Shown: piece after piece, positions 1 to 6,584 of the stretch
Position numbering within the stretch: position 1 is the stretch's first letter
Layout: every line of letters starts with the position of its first letter
Source: a virus
IMG/VR virus record: IMGVR_UViG_3300005329_000027
Coordinates: 1 to 25,067 of that record
Length of the DNA: 25,067 bases
Strand: one strand, 5' to 3'
The notes under the pieces: model-generated
The model's input: the letters and a program-made list of their open reading frames with translations, nothing else
Told to the model about the DNA's origin: nothing
The model's database searches: none
Program-made: the position numbers and the translations under genes

Positions 1-294
1 GTAGGCGCGGGCGCGGCGTGGTTTGAGTCCTGGGCTGAAGTGCTGACCGGCTGGTCGGCACAGAAACAAACCGGCAGGCTCAACGGCGAAATCGAAATCA
101 CTTACTGGGGCTTGGGGACAAATTACTACAACGAGGCGCGAACCGCGTTGTCGTTTGTCACCGACCAGCCCGGCGGCGCGGAAGCCTGGGCGCGCTGCGA
201 GGAGACGATTGCGGCCAAGACCCTGGAGAGCGGCATCCCGATCCCGTGGGCCGACGACCCGACCTGGGCGGTGATCACGCCGCGGGGAGAGTAG
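1..294 (+). CDS. Unrecognised protein, C-terminal part (cut by window start)
   Basis: The frame is open from the first base of the window to a TAG stop, giving about 97 residues with no start seen, so this is the 3' end of a longer gene. The visible part is mixed in composition, rich in Trp, Gly and Ala, with no membrane segment and no motif I recognise. It ends only 9 bp before the stop of the convergent recombination operon, and I see no terminator hairpin between them. The first ATG in frame (position 40) has no convincing ribosome binding site, which also favours a gene entering from outside. Function unknown. Confidence 0.6.
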   Translation, partial: VGAGAAWFESWAEVLTGWSAQKQTGRLNGEIEITYWGLGTNYYNEARTALSFVTDQPGGAEAWARCEETIAAKTLESGIPIPWADDPTWAVITPRGE

Positions 295-303
295 CCCCGC
301 TCG

Positions 304-1464
304 TCACCGCGCCGCTGTCAGGCTCTCCTGTATCGCGTCGTACCGCGCCGGGTCCGCCTCCTTCAGCAGCCGTAGCGCGTGCTCGTTGTCGACGCGCAGC
401 GCGCCGCCGGGGATGCCGTCCTCGAGCTTGCCGCCGACCCAGTCCTCGAACAGCTCCCAGTCCCTTGCCGCCGGCCGCCGCGGCACGCTCCAACGGTGCG
501 TGGCGGGCGGGGGCGCATCTGCCTGCTCACCAGTAGACGAGGGGCCACCGGAGAGGCCCGTGGATGTAGCAGCCGCGCCGCTCTCGGCAGGCGCGGCATC
601 GGTAGGGTGCCCCCCGGCTGGCTCGGTCCAAGCGCTTCTCGGACCTGGGGCGGCGGCATCGGGCGGAAGCCGCTCGCTGGGGGGAACACCAGCCGGGGGT
701 TCTGTCGCCTCGGCAATGCGCAGCCGCTCGCGGATCGCGTCGGCATCGGCCTGGCGGGCCAGCAGCAGCAGCGCGCCCGGCTCCGCGGCCGTGCCGACAG
801 CCTCGCGCAGCAGCTCGCGCGCCTCGGGCGGCAGGCTGCGTAGGTGGTCGCGCAGGATTTGGGTGCCGCGCCGGGCGGCCTCGCGCGCATCGCGATCGAT
901 CCTGTCCCAGTCTAAGATTTCGCCGGTGTCCGGCGCGATTGCGGCGAACTGGTCGAGCTGGGCGCGGGTGTCGGCGGGCGCGGAGCGCTCGGCGCGCGGG
1001 ATGCCCTCAATCTCGCTCTCGTCGAGGAATCCGAGGCCGCAGATCGAGAGCGTGACGCGGCGCTTGGCTTTGGTCGTCGCCTTCATCATCGCGTTTGCGA
1101 GCGCTTCGCCCGTCAATCCCTTGACGCTGACGGCGCCCAGATCCTCGTCGGTTTTCCCGGTCGCGTTGGTCGCCCGGGCCCGCACGACATACAAATCGCC
1201 GACGTTCTCGGTGGCGGCGATCTGGACCGAGACACCGTGCATCTGGCGCAACTGGTCGGTTGCCTCGCGCCTGGCGTAGAGCACCAGCTTGCCGTTCAAG
1301 CTGATATATTCAAACGGCCGGGTGAACGGGTTAAGCCCGACGCTGCGGCAGACCTCGTTGTAGTAAGCGGTCTTTTCGATCGGCGTCAGCTTCGATAGAT
1401 CACCCTTGGTGATAACGGCTTCGATAATGTCGCCGCCGTCGCGGCGCACGGCCAGATCACTCAT
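304..1464 (-). CDS. RecT/Bet-like single-strand annealing protein
   Basis: 386 residues. The first ~160 residues look like the phage annealing proteins of the RecT/Redbeta group: TAYYNEVCRSVGLNPFTRPF (33-52), then LNGKLVLYARREATDQLR (56-73), then GEALANAMMKATTKAKRR (119-136) followed by a CGLGFLDESEI segment. Residues ~225-325 are Pro/Ala/Glu-rich and probably disordered, and a folded-looking tail (~330-386, with Trp pairs) follows. These proteins anneal single strands made by a partner exonuclease. The partner is encoded just upstream (YqaJ type), with one small gene between. The ATG overlaps the stop of that gene (ATGA), so translation is probably coupled. The family call comes from recalled motifs, not a search; the C-terminal part is unassigned. 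Confidence 0.75.
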   Translation of the reverse strand: MSDLAVRRDGGDIIEAVITKGDLSKLTPIEKTAYYNEVCRSVGLNPFTRPFEYISLNGKLVLYARREATDQLRQMHGVSVQIAATENVGDLYVVRARATNATGKTDEDLGAVSVKGLTGEALANAMMKATTKAKRRVTLSICGLGFLDESEIEGIPRAERSAPADTRAQLDQFAAIAPDTGEILDWDRIDRDAREAARRGTQILRDHLRSLPPEARELLREAVGTAAEPGALLLLARQADADAIRERLRIAEATEPPAGVPPSERLPPDAAAPGPRSAWTEPAGGHPTDAAPAESGAAATSTGLSGGPSSTGEQADAPPPATHRWSVPRRPAARDWELFEDWVGGKLEDGIPGGALRVDNEHALRLLKEADPARYDAIQESLTAAR

Positions 1465-1700
1465 TGTTTCGGCCCATAGATTATTTGCGTAACTCGTTCT
1501 TTCACTCCAATACAGAACGCCTCTACCAGCTCGTCCGGGTGCTGATTGTAGCGCACCGCGCTGGATGCGATCAGCCCGGCAGCCAACCCTTCCACAACGA
1601 CCATCTCGAGCGCGAACCGACCGAGCGCCGCCACGTCACGACCGACTTGCATCACCAGTGCCGTCGTCATCTCGTTGGTTTTCGCGACGTTATCACTCAA
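1461..1700 (-). CDS. Small unknown protein of the recombination operon
   Basis: 79 residues, mostly helical in character (long Ala/Val/Leu stretches, e.g. VVVEGLAAGLIAS), with no clear transmembrane segment or signal peptide. It overlaps the exonuclease gene by 8 bp at its start and the annealing-protein gene by 4 bp at its end, so it is certainly part of that transcript. In lambda, a nuclease inhibitor (Gam) is encoded next to exo and bet, but this protein shows no recognisable Gam signature. It might be an accessory factor for the exonuclease-annealase pair; that is only positional inference. Confidence 0.7.
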   Translation of the reverse strand: MSDNVAKTNEMTTALVMQVGRDVAALGRFALEMVVVEGLAAGLIASSAVRYNQHPDELVEAFCIGVKERVTQIIYGPKQ

Positions 1701-2577
1701 TGTCGGTCTCCCTGATTTTCAGCGCGCGGATGTCCCGTTCCGGGACGGTATATTCCGCGCGGTGATGGCGCCGGAAGCTGATCGAGTAGCCCGGCAGCCA
1801 TGCCGTGCTGGCCGGCCCGATCGTGTTCTTGATGCGATAGTCCAACTCGTTGAGCCGCGCCGCGAGGGCGCTCATTTCCGCTTTCAGGCCGCGGCGCTCG
1901 TCGAGCAGCTCGCGCATCTCCTGATTGTCCGACCAGTCCAAATACGTGCCGTCATCGAGCATGGCCTCGATCTCGTCCGCGCTCTGCGGCGGCGCGATCA
2001 GACCCGCATCATGCTGCTCCCACCATGCCTGCGTCGCCTCGATTATGCGCCGCTCGGCCTCGGCATGCCGCGGCACGTCGAACTCGTGCACCGGGTAGTC
2101 GGACGACAGCACCATGCAGGCGAGGACGCCGCGGGTGCGCCCGGTGCAGATCAGCCCGGTCAAGAGCTGGAGCAGATAACCGAGCGGCGGGCGGCCGTGC
2201 CACTTGTCCCAGACCTCGGGCCGCACCGTCTTGCATTCGATGAGACCGTCGTCGTCGAGGTAAGCGTCGGGTGTGGCGCCGAGCCGGTAATCCTCGATCC
2301 AGTAATAGTCGCGTGCCCGCGCGATGCGCCACTCCGGGTGCGTCTCGCGCAACGCCTCGATCACCGCCGCCTCGAGCACCCGGCCGCGCCGCATGCTCGG
2401 CGTGTCGCCCTTTGTGCTCTGGCCTCGCATCTCGCCGGCGAGCTGCTCGCGGGAGAGGTAGGGATGGGCGTCGAACAGCGCGCCGACCCGAGATGCCGTG
2501 ACGTGGCCGCGCCGCTGGTCGAGCCAGGCGCCGATGTCGTCGATCGGGCGGCTCTCGCGCCTGATGTCCTCGCTCAT
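1693..2577 (-). CDS. YqaJ-family viral recombination exonuclease
   Basis: 294 residues from the ATG at 2577. An in-frame GTG at 2598 would add 7 residues, but GGAGGG lies 4 bases before the 2577 ATG, which decides the start. The YqaJ/lambda-exo type nuclease core is visible in order: HVTASRVGALF (25-35), RRGRVLEAAVIEAL (63-76) with a conserved Glu, LGATPDAYLDDDGLIECKTV (99-118) giving the D...ExK catalytic set (D104, E114, K116), and the LLQLLTGL helix with Q137. The enzyme degrades one strand of duplex ends, producing single strands for the annealing protein two genes downstream. A coiled-coil-like stretch (~225-260) precedes the C-terminus. First gene of the leftward operon, behind an operator-bearing control region. 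Confidence 0.88.
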   Translation of the reverse strand: MSEDIRRESRPIDDIGAWLDQRRGHVTASRVGALFDAHPYLSREQLAGEMRGQSTKGDTPSMRRGRVLEAAVIEALRETHPEWRIARARDYYWIEDYRLGATPDAYLDDDGLIECKTVRPEVWDKWHGRPPLGYLLQLLTGLICTGRTRGVLACMVLSSDYPVHEFDVPRHAEAERRIIEATQAWWEQHDAGLIAPPQSADEIEAMLDDGTYLDWSDNQEMRELLDERRGLKAEMSALAARLNELDYRIKNTIGPASTAWLPGYSISFRRHHRAEYTVPERDIRALKIRETDIE

Positions 2578-2620
2578 CGACCCTCCGGCACCAGCCACTT
2601 AGGAAGGGTAGGATAGCGGG

Positions 2621-2653
2621 TTTTTATCGCACGTTGTAGATAAAAATCTGCAA
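2621..2653 (-). promoter_or_regulatory. Candidate leftward early promoter with operators
   Basis: Read leftward, TTGCAG (2653-2648) is followed after 18 bases by CGATAA (2629-2624), a plausible sigma-70-type -35/-10 pair feeding the exonuclease operon whose ATG is at 2577. The near-palindrome AGATAAAAATCT (2638-2649) overlaps the -35 end and spacer. A second GATAAAAA copy in the other orientation (2628-2621) covers the -10. The same 12-mer occurs at the promoter of the opposite early gene (3462-3473). A repressor bound here would block transcription, as CI does at lambda pL. The promoter elements are judged by eye; the repeated motif is certain. Confidence 0.5.
2638..2649. promoter_or_regulatory. 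Putative repressor operator, left copy
   Basis: AGATAAAAATCT: arms AGAT and ATCT around AAAA. An identical 12-mer lies at 3462-3473, directly before the divergent small gene on the other side of the repressor gene. An A/T-rich element repeated exactly in two control regions of a GC-rich genome is best explained as the binding site of the HTH repressor encoded between them. Confidence 0.6.
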
Positions 2654-2764
2654 TCCGCGACCTATCGATTGTGGGTTTTTGATCCGGCAGCCACACGGCT
2701 AAGATGCCGCTGCGGCGCACATTGGCGACAGAAACGCTCGCAAACCAGCGAAAACGGAGGCCGC

Positions 2765-3010
2765 GTGTCTAGGACAAACATATCCGATTACGTGCGGCCG
2801 ATAGCCGAAGCGCCGGTATTGGACGGGGTAGAGTATGGACCGTGCCTCCTGGGCCGGACCGATCGAGAAGAGGCATGGACGGTCGGGCGATGGAACGGAG
2901 AGGCGTGGATCGACAGTGATGGCTGGACCTTTGATCCAGTGGTCTTCGCCCCCTTGGGAACGCCTAGTGAGGTTCTGGCCTTTCTAAGTCTTGCTCAATC
3001 AGGCTCATGA
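2765..3010 (+). CDS. DUF551-like small phage protein
   Basis: 81 residues from a GTG at 2765, chosen because GGAGG ends 4 bases before it; the longer reading from an ATG at 2669 has no comparable site. The pattern is that of small phage proteins of the DUF551 kind: RPIAEAP near the start, VGRWNGEAWIDSDGW in the middle, and a closing aromatic/Pro segment (FDPVVFAPLG). The role of these proteins is unknown; they are common in early or accessory phage regions. Its last 47 bp overlap the 3' end of the convergent repressor gene. It lies downstream of the operator at 2638-2649, so it could be repressed together with the leftward operon. Confidence 0.6.
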   Translation: MSRTNISDYVRPIAEAPVLDGVEYGPCLLGRTDREEAWTVGRWNGEAWIDSDGWTFDPVVFAPLGTPSEVLAFLSLAQSGS

Positions 3011-3380
3011 TCAGGTGCATCACCCGCTTGGCCTCGTCGGTATTGGCATGCATCGGCACCCCCAACGAGATACACAGATGGGCGGAGACATGCGCGACCA
3101 TCGCCAGAAGGTGCAACACCGCCGAATCGGCCGGCGGTTTTTGAGTCTCGGTAAAAAGCAAATCCGCGGCCGGCACTTTCAGCGAGTTCGCCAGGGCAAG
3201 GATCGCGAGGATATTGCGCCCGCTGTAGGTCGTTTTCGATAGGTAGTCGTGAGCCAGGCCGGCTTTCAGGCAGACCTCACGGACCGTGCGGTGCTGCTGC
3301 TTGGCAATCGCCGCAACGCGCGCCCGGAACGCTTCGTCGTCCCATTCGCTGCCCTGCGTTTTCCCGTTGTCGGCGCTCAT
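2964..3380 (-). CDS. HTH transcriptional repressor (CI-like role)
   Basis: 138 residues from the ATG at 3380. AGGA lies just upstream at normal spacing, whereas the ATG at 3398 has none. Residues ~20-75 form an Xre/CI-type helix-turn-helix: ARVAAIAKQQHRTVREVCLK, then AGLAHDYLSKTTYSGRNILA, then ALANSLKVPAADLLF. The remainder (~80-138) is helical and probably mediates multimerisation. It is shorter than lambda CI and has no LexA-type Ala-Gly cleavage site or protease dyad that I can see, so induction is unlikely to be by RecA-stimulated self-cleavage. It lies between two early regions whose control regions carry the same near-palindrome, fitting a lysogeny repressor. Its 3' end overlaps a convergent gene by 47 bp. 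Confidence 0.75.
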   Translation of the reverse strand: MSADNGKTQGSEWDDEAFRARVAAIAKQQHRTVREVCLKAGLAHDYLSKTTYSGRNILAILALANSLKVPAADLLFTETQKPPADSAVLHLLAMVAHVSAHLCISLGVPMHANTDEAKRVMHLIMSLIEQDLERPEPH

Positions 3381-3415
3381 CGACTTCCTGACTACCATAA
3401 CGGCACGCCGCTCAC

Positions 3416-3427
3416 AGATTATTTTCT
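3416..3427. promoter_or_regulatory. Putative degenerate operator upstream of repressor gene
   Basis: AGATTATTTTCT shares the outer AGAT...TCT of the two perfect copies and lies 35 bp before the repressor start, where a repressor-gene promoter should be. It may serve autoregulation. It is weaker evidence than the two identical copies because the centre differs. Confidence 0.35.
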
Positions 3428-3451
3428 GTACTCCATCCCGGCCCGAAAGTC

Positions 3452-3481
3452 TTTACGGTTTAGATAAAAATCTATGATAAT
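3452..3481 (+). promoter_or_regulatory. Candidate rightward early promoter with embedded operator
   Basis: TTTACG (3452-3457) and GATAAT (3476-3481) with an 18-base spacer form a plausible sigma-70 promoter. TAGATAAAAATCTA (3461-3474), a 14-bp version of the operator, lies inside the spacer. Transcription would begin near 3488-3490, right at the ATG at 3489, which lacks a ribosome binding site. A leaderless transcript, as for lambda cI from pRM, would fit. Assigned by eye. Confidence 0.4.
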
Positions 3482-3488
3482 CGTCGGC

Positions 3489-3746
3489 ATGAGACTGTCT
3501 GCCGACGATCTGCTCTGCCTCGCCCGCGCCTATTCGGAGTGCGCCGGCGTCTCGCTGATCACGACGGGCGTTCGCGCCGCCGGCAACGATAAGCTGTTCG
3601 TTCGCCTGGCAACCGGCCGCACCTGCACGGTGCGCTCGCTGGAGCGCGCGGCGCGGTGGTTTGCGTGCAACTGGCCTGTCGGCCTGGACTGGCCGGAGGG
3701 CATTCCGCGCCCGGAGCCGTGCTCCGACCGAGACCGGGCAGCGTGA
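3489..3746 (+). CDS. Small Cro-like early protein (putative DNA-binding)
   Basis: 85 residues from the ATG at 3489 (an in-frame ATG at 3474 would add five). The shorter start is preferred because the candidate -10 box covers 3476-3481 and the sequence from MRLSADDLLCLARAY onward looks like the natural beginning. A divergent helix-turn-helix-like pattern can be read: LARAYSECAGVSLITTGVRA, a GNDKLFVRLATGRTCTVRSL segment, then an aromatic tail (RWFACNWPVGLDWPEGIPRP). It is divergent to the repressor gene and first in the rightward direction, the position of Cro in lambdoid phages. The parS-like palindrome begins on its last stop-codon base. Confidence 0.6.
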   Translation: MRLSADDLLCLARAYSECAGVSLITTGVRAAGNDKLFVRLATGRTCTVRSLERAARWFACNWPVGLDWPEGIPRPEPCSDRDRAA

Positions 3747-3761
3747 GTTTCACGTGAAACA
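3746..3761. promoter_or_regulatory. parS-like centromere sequence
   Basis: AGTTTCACGTGAAACA differs from the bacterial chromosomal parS consensus TGTTTCACGTGAAACA only at the first base. The inner 14 bp are a perfect palindrome. parS is bound by ParB/Spo0J, which spreads and works with ParA and SMC in chromosome partition; most parS sites lie near the chromosomal origin. The site starts on the last base of the upstream stop codon, inside a 114-bp gap before the next gene. No ParA or ParB gene is seen in the window, so host ParB would be the natural ligand. It could instead be an operator for a phage protein that reads the same palindrome. Confidence 0.7.
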
Positions 3762-3860
3762 CCGTCCCGCCCGGCCGCGCCGTGCCGCGTTGTCGCGAGC
3801 CTCCACGGCAGGGGGGCGCGTCGCCGGGCGGGGCCGCAAGAGCGGGCTGGGGGGCTGAGC

Positions 3861-4478
3861 ATGGACGGCGAACAGCCCGAAGCCTTCCCGCTTGTACGCT
3901 ACGACGAGATGTGCCGCGCCATCGACGCCGCCTATCAAGTCGATGAGGTCAAAGACATCAGGGACAAGGCGCGGGCGATGGAAGTCTACCTGCGCCAAGC
4001 CAAGAACACGGAAGCCGAGCGTCGCGCATGCGAGATCCGATTGCGGGCCGAAAGGAAGGCCGGGTCGCTTCTAGCCGAGAAGGAGAAGGCGAAAGCGGCT
4101 CCCGGCAATCAATATACTGGACCGGTAACACCGGTTGACTGGTCCAACTCGCCACCGACCCTTCGCGATCTCGGCATCTCCAAGAAGCAATCCTCCGATT
4201 GGCAGCGCCTTGCCGCCGTGCCGGAGGAGCAATTCGAGGCGGCGCTTTCCGATCTCAAGGAGAGGCCAACTACAGCCGGCATCATCGGCAGGGTTCATAA
4301 ACAAGAACCAGTCGAAGACGACGCCCTGTGGCTATGGGGCCGCCTCTTGGATTTCGAGCGGCGCGGGTTGCTGACCCGCAGCTTCGACGAGGTGTGCCGA
4401 ACGATGGTGCCACACATGCGCGAGACCGTCCGCGAATTGGCGCCGCAAATTTCCAAATGGCTAGGGAGGGATCAATGA
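3861..4478 (+). CDS. Conserved phage protein with probable DNA-binding segment
   Basis: 205 residues. It has a charged helical N-terminal half (AMEVYLRQAKNTEAERRACE at 35-54, then RLRAERKAGSLLAEKEKAK), a flexible Gly/Pro/Thr stretch, and a segment PPTLRDLGISKKQSSDWQRL (99-118) that resembles a helix-turn-helix; a further helical domain follows. I recall similar proteins in many temperate phages near replication genes, with no firm function. GGGGGG lies upstream of the ATG. First gene of the long rightward operon, and the first gene after the parS-like palindrome (about 100 bp), so a partition- or replication-related DNA-binding role is conceivable but unproven. Confidence 0.65.
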   Translation: MDGEQPEAFPLVRYDEMCRAIDAAYQVDEVKDIRDKARAMEVYLRQAKNTEAERRACEIRLRAERKAGSLLAEKEKAKAAPGNQYTGPVTPVDWSNSPPTLRDLGISKKQSSDWQRLAAVPEEQFEAALSDLKERPTTAGIIGRVHKQEPVEDDALWLWGRLLDFERRGLLTRSFDEVCRTMVPHMRETVRELAPQISKWLGRDQ

Positions 4479-4912
4479 AAGACAAAGACGCATCGCGCGC
4501 CTGGCAGATCGTGGGTGAGGTGTACGACCGCTGCCGTCATCAGGCTGAGGTTAGCCCCGCTTGGCTTGCAACACAGGTCTTGGTCGAGATCGGCGCCACA
4601 CGGGCGGAAAACGAGATCGAATATCTACTCGCCCATCTGCAAGCGCGACAGATTGCGCGCGACTTCTGCCGCAAGCGGATAGAGGACGACGAGACCGCAG
4701 AACGCGACGACTTGTTCCCCGGCACACTGCAACATCGCTATCCGCGTAAGCCCGACGTCAAAGGCGAAGAGCCGGTTTATGTGCTGCGCGATCTGATGAC
4801 CGATGAGGATGTTGCCTACAACGTGGCGCGGCTGCGCGACGAAGCCGATTCAAAACTGATGCACGCTGACGCACTCGAAGCCTGGGGAAAGGATCGAAAG
4901 CGGGCGGCATAA
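4475..4912 (+). CDS. Conserved hypothetical phage protein
   Basis: 145 residues from the ATG at 4475, which overlaps the previous stop (ATGA) and has GGGAGG four bases upstream. The longer open frame from 4328 lies inside the preceding gene and is not used. The protein is soluble and charged, with helical blocks. The C-terminal portion (VYVLRDLMTDEDVAYNVARL then HADALEAWGKDR) resembles a recurring phage protein of unknown role that I have seen beside nucleases and methyltransferases. It has one Cys-containing helix (ARDFCRKRI) but no metal-binding cluster. Confidence 0.65.
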   Translation: MKDKDASRAWQIVGEVYDRCRHQAEVSPAWLATQVLVEIGATRAENEIEYLLAHLQARQIARDFCRKRIEDDETAERDDLFPGTLQHRYPRKPDVKGEEPVYVLRDLMTDEDVAYNVARLRDEADSKLMHADALEAWGKDRKRAA

Positions 4913-4914
4913 CA

Positions 4915-5304
4915 GTGACCACCCAGCTCGAGCGCACGCTGCAGACCGAGATCCTCTACCGCCTCGCGCGCTACCCGGTGGTCGCCTGCGCCGTTCCCAA
5001 CGGCATCTGGCTGCCGGCGCACAACGAGAACGAACGCGCCGTCGTCGCCCGGCTGATGGCGCGGATGAAGTCGGACGGCATGCTGACGCCGGGTGCGCCG
5101 GACCTGGTGATCATGGGCGAGAAGCGCGCGGTCTGCGTCGAGTTGAAGCGGCCCGTGTCGCGCGACCTGTTCGGCCGCAAGCCGCGGGGCCGCCTCTCGC
5201 CGGAGCAGCGCGCCTTCCGCGACCGCTGCGTCGACTGCGGCGTCGAGTACCTCGTGGCGGAGTGCTGGGAAGACATCGAAGCCGTGTTGCCGGAGTTGTA
5301 CTGA
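4915..5304 (+). CDS. VRR-NUC domain nuclease
   Basis: 129 residues starting with GTG two bases after the previous stop. The small PD-(D/E)xK fold of the VRR-NUC family is visible: VPNG (27-30), GAPDLVI (60-66) with D63, VCVELKRP (73-80) with E76 and K78, and the SPEQRAF motif (95-101) with Q97, then CGVEYLVAE. Stand-alone phage VRR-NUC proteins resemble Holliday-junction resolvases or flap nucleases, so a role in resolving replication or recombination intermediates before packaging is likely. The stop overlaps the start of the methyltransferase gene by one base. Confidence 0.85.
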   Translation: MTTQLERTLQTEILYRLARYPVVACAVPNGIWLPAHNENERAVVARLMARMKSDGMLTPGAPDLVIMGEKRAVCVELKRPVSRDLFGRKPRGRLSPEQRAFRDRCVDCGVEYLVAECWEDIEAVLPELY

Positions 5305-5849
5305 TGCTGATCGCCTATGCCGACCCGCCCTATCCTGACTGCGCGCATTATTATCGCGATCAGCCGGACTATGCCGGCGAAGTCGATCATGCAGCCCTGA
5401 TCGATCGGCTCGAAGCCGATTTCGATGGCTGGGTATTGCACACCCATTCGCCGGGCATCGCGACCGTGGCGCCATTGCTGCCAGCGGGCGCCAGGTGGGG
5501 CGCTTGGGTAAAGACCTTCGCCTCATTTAAGAAGGGTGTTCGTCCTGCTTATGCCTGGGAGCCGGTGATATTCAAACCGGCACGCCGCATGGCTGCGGAC
5601 TACACCGGAAAGCAGATCGTACAGCGCGACTGGATCGCCTGCCCGATAACGCTGCGCCGCGGGTTCACCGGGGCAAAACCGGAGGCCGTTTGCCATTGGG
5701 CATTCGAGATTGTCGGCGCCGAACGCGGCGACGAACTGATCGACCTGTTTCCAGGCTCCGGCGCCGTGTCGCGTGCTTGGGAAAGCTGGCGCCCCCAGTT
5801 TGTCCTGCCTCTCGCTGCTGCTGAACACGTGCCTCCAGAACTCTATTAA
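5304..5849 (+). CDS. DNA methyltransferase, DPPY type (probably N6-adenine)
   Basis: 181 residues from the ATG at 5304, overlapping the previous stop (TGATG). The catalytic motif DPPY (7-10) comes first and the AdoMet-binding DLFPGSGAVSRAW (147-159) near the C-terminus, the circularly permuted order of beta-class amino-methyltransferases. It is short for a complete enzyme of this class (often 220 or more), leaving little room for a target-recognition domain. No restriction enzyme lies beside it, so it is an orphan. Orphan phage methylases can protect against host restriction or tune promoters. Target sequence unknown. Confidence 0.75.
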   Translation: MLIAYADPPYPDCAHYYRDQPDYAGEVDHAALIDRLEADFDGWVLHTHSPGIATVAPLLPAGARWGAWVKTFASFKKGVRPAYAWEPVIFKPARRMAADYTGKQIVQRDWIACPITLRRGFTGAKPEAVCHWAFEIVGAERGDELIDLFPGSGAVSRAWESWRPQFVLPLAAAEHVPPELY

Positions 5850-5864
5850 CCAGTGGAGACGACC

Positions 5865-6584
5865 ATGCGTACAATTGTATTATCGACCGCCGCTATCATC
5901 GCCCTCGCCCTCGGCATGGCGCCGGCGCACGCCGTTCTACAAATCGCCTGGGACTTCGGAGGAACGACCGGCGGCTGCGTCGACAACACCGGGTGCGACC
6001 TCAACCTGGCTGTTGGCACGCTTCAGATCGGTGACCAGAACATCGGCGGACTACAAATCAACGGGTCGATCCAGACGTCGGCCAAGGGCACGACCAACAT
6101 CCTCAACACGTCCTCGTTGAGCGTCGTCAACACGACCGGCGCCAGCATCGATTATGCCCTAGCAGTCGGCGACACCGATTTCGTCGGGCCGGTCACGAGC
6201 TTTAGTGCATCGGGCTCCGGCACATGGCAGACCGCCGCCGGGTCGACCATCACGATGAACTGGTACAACGACGCGGGCAACAATCAGGGCGCCGACACCA
6301 CAACCGACACGCCGGGCGTTTTGTTGCACACATTCAGCGATACCGCCGGGCCGCTGACCGACGCCTTCGCGACCTCGCTGGTGGGGCCGGCGAACGACCC
6401 CTCGCTGTTCAGCATGACCGAGACGGCGAGCGGGGCGCTGGTGGCCGGCGGGCAGCTTGTCAGCCGCGGCCAGACCGAGATCAAGGAGCTGGTCGCCACG
6501 GTGCCCGAGCCGGGCAGCCTGGCGTTGCTGGGCGGGGCGCTCCTGGGCATAGGCGCAATCCTTCGCCGGCGACGCCTCGGGTGA
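5865..6584 (+). CDS. Secreted PEP-CTERM sorting-domain protein
   Basis: 239 residues from the ATG at 5865, with GGAG six bases upstream; a GTG at 5853 would add four residues before the signal. N-terminal signal peptide: MRTIVLSTAAIIALALGMAP ending AHA (likely cleavage after residue 23). The mature part is Gly/Thr/Asn/Ser-rich and beta-like, with few charges and one Cys pair (GGCVDNTGC). The C-terminus is a textbook PEP-CTERM tail: VPEPGSLALLGGALLGIGAI (213-232), then a run of four Arg. In bacteria this tail is recognised by exosortase (EpsH family), which sorts the protein to the envelope or biofilm matrix. The gene is embedded in the phage early operon: 15 bp after the methyltransferase and with its stop overlapping the next start (GTGA). 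A phage-borne envelope protein suggests lysogenic conversion or superinfection effects. It needs a host exosortase. Confidence 0.85.
   Translation: MRTIVLSTAAIIALALGMAPAHAVLQIAWDFGGTTGGCVDNTGCDLNLAVGTLQIGDQNIGGLQINGSIQTSAKGTTNILNTSSLSVVNTTGASIDYALAVGDTDFVGPVTSFSASGSGTWQTAAGSTITMNWYNDAGNNQGADTTTDTPGVLLHTFSDTAGPLTDAFATSLVGPANDPSLFSMTETASGALVAGGQLVSRGQTEIKELVATVPEPGSLALLGGALLGIGAILRRRRLG

Noticed and set aside
2669-2764. Upstream extension of the DUF551-like gene from the ATG at 2669
   Set aside because: Basic, Cys-containing sequence with no ribosome binding site; the GTG at 2765 has GGAGG in place.
3861-4478. Calling this protein ParB because of the nearby parS-like site
   Set aside because: It lacks recognisable ParB arginine-patch or CTPase motifs; only a helix-turn-helix-like stretch is visible.
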